From a virus: DNA of 57,197 bases. Below, in pieces: positions 28,879 to 37,057 of the stretch. The stretch spans positions 1 to 57,197 of the IMG/VR virus record IMGVR_UViG_3300025759_000110. One strand, given 5' to 3'. The notes under the pieces were generated by a model. The model saw only the letters and a program-made list of their open reading frames with translations, did no database searches and was not told the origin of the DNA. Position 1 is the first letter of the stretch, and every line of letters starts with the position of its first letter. A program made the translations under genes and the position numbers.

Positions 28879-28919
28879 TTGACAAAAACAGATAATATCT
28901 TATACTCGGCTCTTGTCAA
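28879..28919. promoter_or_regulatory. Interleaved divergent promoters
   Basis: Plus strand: TTGACA (28879-28884), 16 bases, TATACT (28901-28906). Minus strand: TTGACA (28914-28919), 16 bases, TATTAT (28892-28897). Each -10 lies in the other promoter's spacer, so RNA polymerase cannot occupy both. The plus promoter serves the SNF2-like helicase; the minus promoter serves the coiled-coil and SSB-like genes. Near-consensus boxes suggest early host-type transcription. Confidence 0.85.
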
Positions 28920-28942
28920 GCAGTAAATTACGGAGAATAAAA

Positions 28943-30391
28943 ATGGGAGGTTTTGAGTTTAAAACCCAGCCTTATCAGCACCAAAGAAATGCACTGAATG
29001 ATTCGTGGGCCGCGGAGTATTATGCGCTTCTGATGGAGATGGGTACAGGCAAATCCAAAGTAGCCGTAGACAACATGGCTATACTATATGAGCGCGGAGA
29101 TATAACCGCTGCATTAGTTATTGCACCAAAAGGCGTGTACGACAACTGGGTAAAAGGAGAAATTCCTACCCACCTACCGGACCGCATTAAGCGCAACGTC
29201 ATGCGCTGGACCCCAAAGAAGACACAACGGTACGAGCAAGAGCTGCGGGACTTTATCTTGAGCAAAGAACCAGAGCTGAAGGTGTTTGTGATGAACGTCG
29301 AGGCGTTCTCTTCGCCCCGTGGCGTGGAAGCAGCGCAGGCTTTTCTGTACCAGAACAAGAAAAACATGGTGATTGTGGACGAAAGCACGACCATCAAGAA
29401 CCGCAAGGCGCAGCGCACAAAGAATATTGTAAAGCTGCGTGAGCTGTCGAAGTATCGTCGCATCCTGACAGGATCACCCATTACAAAGTCGCCAATGGAC
29501 TTGTTTAGCCAGTGTGATTTTTTGGAAGAGAAGTGCCTTGGCTTTAACAGCTACTTTGCTTTCCAAGCCCGGTACGCGAACGTACAAAAGCGCACCATGG
29601 GACACCGCAGTTTCCAACAGATTGTAGGCTACCGTCGGTTAGACGAGCTATCTGACAAGCTGGACCGCTTCAGCAACCGTGTTTTGAAAGAAGACTGTCT
29701 GGACCTGCCAGACAAGGTGTATATACGCCGTGAAGTTCCGTTGACCACGGAGCAGGAGCGTCTGTACGTGCAGATGAAAAAGCTTGCTCTGGCAAAGATG
29801 GAAAGCGGCGAGTTAGCCACGACCGCCAGCGTTTTGACGCAGATCATGCGCTTGCAACAAATCTGTTGTGGTCATTTGGCACCAGATGACGAGGAAATTA
29901 AGCCCATCAAGAATAATCGCTTGGACGACCTGCTTAGTCTGGTTGAGGAAGTGCAAGGCAAGGCGATTATATGGGCTACTTACTCGTATGACATTGAGCT
30001 AATCCGCAAAGAAATTGCCAAGATGTACGGCGAGGACAGTGTGGCGACGTATTATGGGGCGACGCCGCAAGATGAGCGACAAGAGATAGTTCAAAATTTT
30101 CAAAATAAGAACCATCCCTTGCGCTTCTTCATTGGTCAGCCGAAGACGGGCGGATATGGGATTACACTTACTGAGGCCAACACAGTCATATACTACAGCA
30201 ATAGTTATGATTTGGAAATACGTTTGCAGTCCGAAGACCGCGCTCACCGCATTGGTCAGACCAACAAAGTTACCTACATCGATCTGGTGTCCCCAGACAC
30301 CGTAGACGAGAAGGTTCTAGCTGCGCTGCGTCAAAAGATTGATATCGCAGGTCAGGTTTTAGGCGAAGACGCTAAAGATTGGCTTCGTTAA
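28943..30391 (+). CDS. SNF2-like superfamily 2 DNA helicase/translocase
   Basis: A 482-residue protein starting at the ATG at 28943 (GGAG 8 bases upstream). Motifs: Walker A (MGTGKSKVAV), motif Ia (VIAPKGVYDNWV), motif II (VIVDESTTIKN), motif III (LTGSP), motif V (GGYGITLTEA) and motif VI (RLQSEDRAHRIGQTN), the SNF2 pattern. It probably translocates on double-stranded DNA to remodel replication or remove proteins. It is the only large plus-strand gene and has its own strong promoter. Its end converges with a small minus-strand gene. Confidence 0.92.
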   Translation: MGGFEFKTQPYQHQRNALNDSWAAEYYALLMEMGTGKSKVAVDNMAILYERGDITAALVIAPKGVYDNWVKGEIPTHLPDRIKRNVMRWTPKKTQRYEQELRDFILSKEPELKVFVMNVEAFSSPRGVEAAQAFLYQNKKNMVIVDESTTIKNRKAQRTKNIVKLRELSKYRRILTGSPITKSPMDLFSQCDFLEEKCLGFNSYFAFQARYANVQKRTMGHRSFQQIVGYRRLDELSDKLDRFSNRVLKEDCLDLPDKVYIRREVPLTTEQERLYVQMKKLALAKMESGELATTASVLTQIMRLQQICCGHLAPDDEEIKPIKNNRLDDLLSLVEEVQGKAIIWATYSYDIELIRKEIAKMYGEDSVATYYGATPQDERQEIVQNFQNKNHPLRFFIGQPKTGGYGITLTEANTVIYYSNSYDLEIRLQSEDRAHRIGQTNKVTYIDLVSPDTVDEKVLAALRQKIDIAGQVLGEDAKDWLR

Positions 30392-30548
30392 GCGTTATCT
30401 GTGACGGACAGTAAGCATCGGGGTGTACCACAAAGCGTCTTGGGCGCGGTGCATCCTCTGACACATAAGTACAGACTTTGACAAATGTGTTTTCTCCGTC
30501 AATCCAATAGTGGGCATAGCCCACCATTATCAAGACGTAGAGCGTCAC
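30372..30548 (-). CDS. Small hydrophobic-leader protein with two cysteines
   Basis: A 58-residue frame starting at GTG 30548, which overlaps the preceding stop (GTGA). It begins MTLYVLIMVGYAHYWIDGEN and has Cys at residues 26 and 47. Its last 20 bases overlap the 3' end of the helicase gene on the other strand. The style matches the gene at 6671-6835: possibly exported with a disulfide. Function is unknown. Confidence 0.55.
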   Translation of the reverse strand: MTLYVLIMVGYAHYWIDGENTFVKVCTYVSEDAPRPRRFVVHPDAYCPSQITLNEANL

Positions 30549-33061
30549 CCCGGCATCTCGTAAGCGGCGTATTGTTTGTAAAACTCTATGCCGCGGGCTT
30601 CTTCCTCTTCAGGCGGGCGCTGCATGATGTTGGGAATAAACGGACGTTCTTGCTTTTCTTGCTTTGGCTCCTGCATTCCAGAGAAGACGCCGCCAATGCC
30701 TGACATCAAATATTCGCTTTGTACAGGTTGCGGTGGAACATATGATTCGGTGCCAAACCCTTCTGGACGCAATCTTGGCTTCGGAGACGGCTCCTGACCT
30801 TCTTCGCGAATGTAGAAATCGTTCATGCTGGGCAGAATTTCGGCGGTATCTACGCCGTGGATCATAGCAACATAATTACGTGTTTCCTCAAAAGGAGGCA
30901 CACCGTTATATTTACGCACATTACCGGGGCCAGCATTATAAGCAGCAAGGGCCAAGGGCACTGATTGGAACGTATCGAGCTGTTGACGCAGGTAACGTGC
31001 GCCGCCACGGGCGTTTTCGATTGGAACGTTCGGGTCTACACCCAGCTCCGCTGCCGTTTGGGGCATAAGCTGCGTTAGACCGATTGCGCCAGCTTCACTG
31101 ACAGGTCCTTGGCGACCGCGGTTTTCGGTATACATGAGGCGTAGGAAAAGCTCGGGATCAACGCCTTCTTCCATAGCAATATCTACAGGATCAAAGCCGT
31201 AGTCTTCCATGACCTTGGTACGCATGTCGGTCAAGTCTTGTGGCGTAATGACGCCTACTGCTCCACCTTCAGCAAAGAAATCGTCCATGTCAGACGGTAA
31301 GCCTTGCGCCTCGTTTATCCGTGCCTGCTCCGAGGTCCGATAAGCTTCAATCTCGGCTTCTGTTCTACCCATGTCACGCATTTTCAGGATTTCGTCTTCC
31401 ATGGTGCGGTACATGTTTCTGATCCGCATGGCGTCGATTTCTTGTGTAAGATCGGACGGTGTTTCGCGGACCATGTTTAAGTTGCCGGGGTTATCAATCA
31501 TCTCGTTTCGGTAATTTAATAATGATTCCCTAGCAGAGACGGGGTCCTCGAAATCTTCAAAATATGCTCTCGCATTTGGAAATCTATCAATGCCGTTTGC
31601 ATCTTTCGCAAGGTGCATCCCACGACGTTGTACTTCCTGTGCTAATCGTACAGAATTTTCTCCATCGTCTACAAGCCGTTGATTGCCCATGATGCTTTCG
31701 TACTGAGGTTCAATAAGAGTTTCCAAAGCGTCATCCGGTATGTTCTTAACCGCTTCTGAAAACTCTTCGGGGTCCAACCCAATGATCGCATCAAATACTT
31801 CGTCGATAATTTCATATTCTGCGGTTTGTATGGCTTTATTAGCCTCATCCACAGCGGCTTTTTCATCGGGTAACATTCCACTGCTACGAGGGTTGTCTAA
31901 AACCTCGTTTACAACTGCATAACCTTCATCTATTTGACGACGAAGCTCTTTGATGTTCGCCACCGCCATATCAAGCGGGTTAATACGTGCTTTTGCCGCC
32001 GCTTTCGTTGCTTTGCCCACGGCTTCTGATGCTTCCATGACAATGTCTGGAGCAATGGCTGCAACGCCTGCCGTAGCTGCGGCACCCTTCAAGAAGGCAC
32101 GACGGCTTGGATCACCAAGTGTATCTTCAGCGACATCCTTGGTTGCACCCGTCGGTGTCAGAATGTCCATCAAAACGGCTTTTGCAGGCTGCTTGGCTGC
32201 TGCACCCATGCCAATCATGCCCACTGGCGCAAGGGTTTCTAAGGCCGCTTCAATACCTGCTTCTCTGCGTTGTTCTGGCGTAAGGCTTTCGTCAAACGCA
32301 CGACCACTGGCTGCCATACCGCGCATGATGCCTTGTGCCGGGTCTAGCGCAGAGGCCAAGTTTATAAACTGACGCCCTTTTTCCTGTAACTCAGGCGGAA
32401 TGTAGTAGCCTATACCACGACTTGTGTCTTCTACCGCTGCGGCGCGAGCTAAATCTTCTTCTGTTGGAACAGGTGGAGGAACAATACCGCCCTCATCAAA
32501 GCCCATGGCAGACGATCCAAATCCTGACATACCTGCCAAACTTACTTCTGGGTTAGACCCAAAGTTTTCACGACCCGCAGTGTAGAATTGACCGGGCGAG
32601 GACATAACAGCTTGTGCCGTCGCGCCAGCATTACCACGCCGTACAGCGCGGGCTTCAGCTTCTTTGATAAACGCATCCACGTCGCCTTGGCTAAAACCGG
32701 GGTCTTCTGGAGCAACTGGGGCTGATCCGCCTTCAAAGACAGGCGCAGTCCCTACCCACTCGCCGGGAGATGGGGCATATCCTGAATATTGATCGTAGGG
32801 CGTCGTGCGGTCAGTCTGGTTCCAAGCAGCAATGGCGTCGTTGTACGCATTAGCTTTCTCGCGCCACGCTTCCAAATCAGCGTTATATTGGTTTACCAAA
32901 GCGTTATGGGCGTCCACCTTTGCTTGATATTCGCCCGCTTGCGTTTGATACTGTCCCAACGCCTCGTTGTAGAGATTAATCCGGTTATCATAATCTTCCA
33001 TGATATTCCGGTCGTATTTGTAATACCGGGCTTCGGGTGATGCGTACTGTAAAATAGACAT
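30545..33061 (-). CDS. Internal virion protein with lytic transglycosylase domain
   Basis: An 838-residue ejection protein. The N-terminus is a Tyr/Asn/Gln-rich coiled coil (about 10-80). A small-residue region includes SRRAFLKGAAATAGVAAIAP (residues 319-338), a near-perfect twin-arginine motif. A helical middle leads to a C-terminal SLT domain (about 615-735: LMYTENRGRQGPVSEAGAIG with the catalytic Glu, LTQLMPQTA, ALAAYNAGPGNVRKYNG). It would open the peptidoglycan during DNA entry, as T7 gp16 does. A Pro-rich tail follows. Confidence 0.88.
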   Translation of the reverse strand: MSILQYASPEARYYKYDRNIMEDYDNRINLYNEALGQYQTQAGEYQAKVDAHNALVNQYNADLEAWREKANAYNDAIAAWNQTDRTTPYDQYSGYAPSPGEWVGTAPVFEGGSAPVAPEDPGFSQGDVDAFIKEAEARAVRRGNAGATAQAVMSSPGQFYTAGRENFGSNPEVSLAGMSGFGSSAMGFDEGGIVPPPVPTEEDLARAAAVEDTSRGIGYYIPPELQEKGRQFINLASALDPAQGIMRGMAASGRAFDESLTPEQRREAGIEAALETLAPVGMIGMGAAAKQPAKAVLMDILTPTGATKDVAEDTLGDPSRRAFLKGAAATAGVAAIAPDIVMEASEAVGKATKAAAKARINPLDMAVANIKELRRQIDEGYAVVNEVLDNPRSSGMLPDEKAAVDEANKAIQTAEYEIIDEVFDAIIGLDPEEFSEAVKNIPDDALETLIEPQYESIMGNQRLVDDGENSVRLAQEVQRRGMHLAKDANGIDRFPNARAYFEDFEDPVSARESLLNYRNEMIDNPGNLNMVRETPSDLTQEIDAMRIRNMYRTMEDEILKMRDMGRTEAEIEAYRTSEQARINEAQGLPSDMDDFFAEGGAVGVITPQDLTDMRTKVMEDYGFDPVDIAMEEGVDPELFLRLMYTENRGRQGPVSEAGAIGLTQLMPQTAAELGVDPNVPIENARGGARYLRQQLDTFQSVPLALAAYNAGPGNVRKYNGVPPFEETRNYVAMIHGVDTAEILPSMNDFYIREEGQEPSPKPRLRPEGFGTESYVPPQPVQSEYLMSGIGGVFSGMQEPKQEKQERPFIPNIMQRPPEEEEARGIEFYKQYAAYEMPG

Positions 33062-36000
33062 TTAACCCCTCATTAAGCTGCCGATACCAAGGAGTTCTCT
33101 GTCCTCCGGAAATAAAGCCGCGAACCGAGCCCTATCCACTGGCCCTGAAGACTGTATGGGTGGCCTTTGTGGGGCCGCAGAAGCCTGTTGGACGGGACTG
33201 GTTGCAGCTCCACCGCCCTGAGTGGGAAGTCGGGCTGGTGGAAGTAGTGACCCTTGCTGGGAACTATCGGGTAAAGCAGGAACCGTGGGCGCTGGTTCGG
33301 GAACCGGTAGCCTTTCGGGAGGCGCACCGCTACCGGGCACCTCTTGCTCCATTACGTTTTGTACGGCAGGCACTGTGCGGCGAATTGAACTCATAATGCC
33401 GTTATCGATTAATCCTTGGATTAGAGCCTGACCAATACGTTGCTGTTCCGCTTCATCTGCACCACGGCGCAAGACCGTTGCAAGAAGCTGCGGGTCTTCA
33501 ACGATTGTAGTGATGACATCCATTCGCAGCGAAGCAGGTAGCTCTGACAGGTACTGGTTTACGACGTTTTGCGCAAACTGCGAACCTGCTTGGCGAGCAA
33601 TCAAGCTTTGTGTACTGCCGCTCATCATACGTTGACCCAATGCACCAAGCTCAGAACCTGAGATACGTGTTGCCAACATAAATAGTGGGCCGACCTGTTG
33701 CGCAAACTCTTCAATTTCGCCCGGTTTGGCGCGAGAGGAGAAGGCTTGGATTTGTGCCATGCGGCCTAGCAAACGACGTGTACGGGCAATGTCGCCCTCA
33801 CTCATAATACCGCGTTCGACCATCCAGTCTGCCAAAACAACATCGTTTGGCGAGTTCGGATGAGGTTCAAACATGGTGCGATAAGCGGACTCAATGTCGA
33901 AGATTGGGCCGTTTTCACCAGCGCGGTTAAAGACGCTGTCCATAATGGAGCGACGGAACCCGTTAATCAGCTCTTGTTTGCTGAAAGTCTGACCTGCAAG
34001 GGGACCGCTTGTGACAGAGAAACCTTCGTCTCCCATATTGTCTACATAAGCCCAGAGGTCGTTTAGATCAGCAAATGGACGCTCGTTTGTTAGCGAGATA
34101 GCACGAGAAACCTGCGTTGCAGGGTTCATTGTCTTGTCTGGCAGTAATTCATACAAACTTAGGATGCCACGACGACGGGTGGCGTCCATCTGACCCGCTT
34201 CTTCTGTTGTTCTTGTCAGAAGCTGACGGGCGGTGCCTATGTTTTCCAAGTCCATCTTGAGTGCAGGCATTGCATCCAATAGACGGGCATTGTCTGGACG
34301 GGCCATCCAACGGCGCAGAGCATCAACATTTAGAGTTTTGCTTTCTGGATCAAGGGCCGCTTGCCGTGCAGAACGGAGCAGCATCTCTGAAGCACCACGA
34401 ATGTCCGCATTTGCGGTAATCATTTCCGTTAGGTTTTCACGAAGCCCCGGAATAGCGTCGATTGCTGCCGAATTGTCATCAAACCAAGAATTAAACGCTT
34501 GGCGGTCAATCATGCGCGTTTGAGGGTCAATAACGCCTGCGCCTGTTGCAGCTTCAAGCAGTGCCTGTCCCGCTGGGCGGTCCCCTTCGCTAAGTAAGGT
34601 AGTTAAAGCAGTACCAAACTGCGCTTGACCAATCATATCTAGCTGTTGCGCTCGCAGATAACCTGCGTCACCAGAGAACATACGGTTTGCAAGCACCCCT
34701 ACAGGAACCGCGGGTGCCCCTGTTTTGCGTGTGCCAAGAACATCACCTGCATACATGCGTGTAAATACGTCGTTGTACGCTCGGCTGTAAGCACGGGCAT
34801 TGTCGTATGCCGCGTTTGCACCTTCTGGGAAAGAGTCGAGGTCCGCGAGCAATGCTTCGGCAAACTCGTATGCAATCCGCGCTTTATCCTGACGACCCGC
34901 CGCTGATAGTTCACGACCCGCTTGTAGAGCAGTATTCCGCATTGCGAAGATTTCAGATGCGTTCAAACCGCCCGTAGGAGCGGGTGTTCCGTCCATCGCG
35001 GGCTGTTGTGTCTGTGCAATAAGCAGTTCTGCCTGACGATCTAGTGCGTTCGCGTAATCGCGACTACGTGGCGTAGACAAACGACCGCGGTTTGAGCTTG
35101 CTTCCTGACGCAGACGACGCACAATTTCTTCTGTGCTACTGTCAAACTGGTCAGTCTTTAAACTTTCCATTAAAGTATTGAAGCGGTCGCCAAAAGTGGT
35201 GCCGTCAATCTTCAAGAAGGCGGCATCAAAGCGAGTTTGCTCTGGTAGAACGGCTCCTCCGCCATCACCATTGCCACCAAAGCCCGGAAGACCCAGCTCT
35301 TGCCCCTTACGGCGTACAAAGTCGTCAATGTCACGCAGCTCTGGAACACGTAAGATAGGATTACGCGCTTCTGGCATACTTTCATCGGGCATCAAATTCA
35401 TCCACTCACGGATGAAGTTTGGTGTATCTGAAGCATTGCCGTTTAGGTCGATAAACTCGTCAATTTCTATATTTTGTGGAATTTGTTTCCACAACGAACG
35501 CTCTTGTGTACGCATCGCACGTTGTTGCGCACTTAGAACTTCGATCAGACGTTCTGCGCTTTCAAGGTTATCGGCGTCTGCGCCCACTGTTCGCATGTTT
35601 TCTTGCAAACGGTTGGTTGCAGCTTGAATTTGACCTGTAAGTTCAGCGTCCCAAAGAGCTGTTTGTACATTCGCCAGCTCACCAAGCGCCTGACGGTCGC
35701 CGTTGGCATACATAAACAGAATGCCGCGACGCAGCGCATCAACAGCTTTTTGCTGGTTAGATTGACCAGTCCCTGTTCCGCCTTGTGTGCCGCGCTCCAT
35801 CTGCAAACGCAGCAATGTGGGGCTGCCTGTAAGCTCTGCGGCACTAAGCTGGATAGGATTACCCGTTTCATCAACTAAGAACTGAGCAAAATCGTCAGAA
35901 GTAAGCAAATCAATGACCGCTTGTGGGTCTTCACCGTTCGCTTCCAACTGCGTCAGCAAGTAATCGGCAGCATCCGCCATCTGAGCGTCGGTTAACGCGC

Positions 36001-37054
36001 CCTGTGCGTTTGCAGCATTATTTGAGCGATACCGTCTAATTAAGTTAACAATACCGTCTTTTGCCAAGCGGATAGCTTGTGGCACACGTTGGAAAGCAGC
36101 ATCGCCAACCAAACCGCCGCCAACACCGCCTACTAACTCTGCACCAAAGCGCACATAAGGGTCGCCCGGAGAGACCTCTTCGGCACCATAAGCTGCGCCA
36201 CCTGTTCCAACGACGGATGTTAGTTCCGCACCAACAAGACCTGTTTGCGCCAGCGCCCCTTGTTGCCCTCTCGCAACACCTCCAACACGCTCAAGGCTGC
36301 TTTCAATACCGCGGACAAGACGCGTGGACCGCGGTGCGACCACATCGGCTGCCAGATTGTCCAATACGGCCCGTGCGCCAAGGTTTACTTTGTTTCCGAT
36401 AAGAAACGGCATCGGCAAGAACGCCAAAGCGCCCATGGTCGATTTACCAGACTCAAACGCTGCGGCGGTGCCCGGAACAAACGTCGGTTCTGGACCAACA
36501 AGCGCCTCTTGTGCAGTGCGGGTTGCCCAATCACCAAAGATTGCGCCTCCAACACCAGTTATAATAGGAACACCAATGCGAACTGCGGCAGTCCATGGTG
36601 TGACAGGAGGAACGCCTGCAACGGCAAGGTTACCTGCTTTCATACCTGCATAAAAACCGGTAGCGGCACCTCCGGCAGGAGCTACTTCACGCGCAAAACC
36701 TTCCCAGAAACCGCCGCCTTCTTGGATCGGACGCCCTTCGGCGTCACGGGCAAATAAAGAGATGATTTGAGCGTCTGTCAGACCGCGGCCCTGTTCAATG
36801 CCTAGATCACGTAAAACACCCGCGTCTCCAGTACGCAAAGCGTCATAATTTAGGTAATTACCACCACGATCTTGAATGCGAGCATCGCGTGAAAGTGTGT
36901 TGGTAAGCATACGGGCAAACCCCGGTACGGGGTCGCCCTCTGTTCTTAGAACATCTACTACCTCTTGGAACTCGTCCCGACCAAAAGTTGCTCGGGGTAT
37001 AAAGAGTTCGTCAGTAGCGGGGACTGTGTTGTCTGGAGTGTTTTCATCAGCCAT
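33062..37054 (-). CDS. Very large internal virion (ejection) protein
   Basis: A 1330-residue protein. Residues about 125-215 are Gly/Ala/hydrophobic and could insert in membrane (PAGGAATGFYAGMKAGNLAV, VRIGVPIITGVGGAIFGDW). The rest is long, charged and helical, and the last ~90 residues are Pro/Ala/Gln-rich and disordered. Size, composition and place beside the transglycosylase protein fit an ejection protein such as T7 gp15/gp16 counterparts. No enzyme motif is recognised. Confidence 0.78.
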   Translation of the reverse strand: MADENTPDNTVPATDELFIPRATFGRDEFQEVVDVLRTEGDPVPGFARMLTNTLSRDARIQDRGGNYLNYDALRTGDAGVLRDLGIEQGRGLTDAQIISLFARDAEGRPIQEGGGFWEGFAREVAPAGGAATGFYAGMKAGNLAVAGVPPVTPWTAAVRIGVPIITGVGGAIFGDWATRTAQEALVGPEPTFVPGTAAAFESGKSTMGALAFLPMPFLIGNKVNLGARAVLDNLAADVVAPRSTRLVRGIESSLERVGGVARGQQGALAQTGLVGAELTSVVGTGGAAYGAEEVSPGDPYVRFGAELVGGVGGGLVGDAAFQRVPQAIRLAKDGIVNLIRRYRSNNAANAQGALTDAQMADAADYLLTQLEANGEDPQAVIDLLTSDDFAQFLVDETGNPIQLSAAELTGSPTLLRLQMERGTQGGTGTGQSNQQKAVDALRRGILFMYANGDRQALGELANVQTALWDAELTGQIQAATNRLQENMRTVGADADNLESAERLIEVLSAQQRAMRTQERSLWKQIPQNIEIDEFIDLNGNASDTPNFIREWMNLMPDESMPEARNPILRVPELRDIDDFVRRKGQELGLPGFGGNGDGGGAVLPEQTRFDAAFLKIDGTTFGDRFNTLMESLKTDQFDSSTEEIVRRLRQEASSNRGRLSTPRSRDYANALDRQAELLIAQTQQPAMDGTPAPTGGLNASEIFAMRNTALQAGRELSAAGRQDKARIAYEFAEALLADLDSFPEGANAAYDNARAYSRAYNDVFTRMYAGDVLGTRKTGAPAVPVGVLANRMFSGDAGYLRAQQLDMIGQAQFGTALTTLLSEGDRPAGQALLEAATGAGVIDPQTRMIDRQAFNSWFDDNSAAIDAIPGLRENLTEMITANADIRGASEMLLRSARQAALDPESKTLNVDALRRWMARPDNARLLDAMPALKMDLENIGTARQLLTRTTEEAGQMDATRRRGILSLYELLPDKTMNPATQVSRAISLTNERPFADLNDLWAYVDNMGDEGFSVTSGPLAGQTFSKQELINGFRRSIMDSVFNRAGENGPIFDIESAYRTMFEPHPNSPNDVVLADWMVERGIMSEGDIARTRRLLGRMAQIQAFSSRAKPGEIEEFAQQVGPLFMLATRISGSELGALGQRMMSGSTQSLIARQAGSQFAQNVVNQYLSELPASLRMDVITTIVEDPQLLATVLRRGADEAEQQRIGQALIQGLIDNGIMSSIRRTVPAVQNVMEQEVPGSGAPPERLPVPEPAPTVPALPDSSQQGSLLPPARLPTQGGGAATSPVQQASAAPQRPPIQSSGPVDRARFAALFPEDRELLGIGSLMRG

Positions 37055-37057
37055 CTA

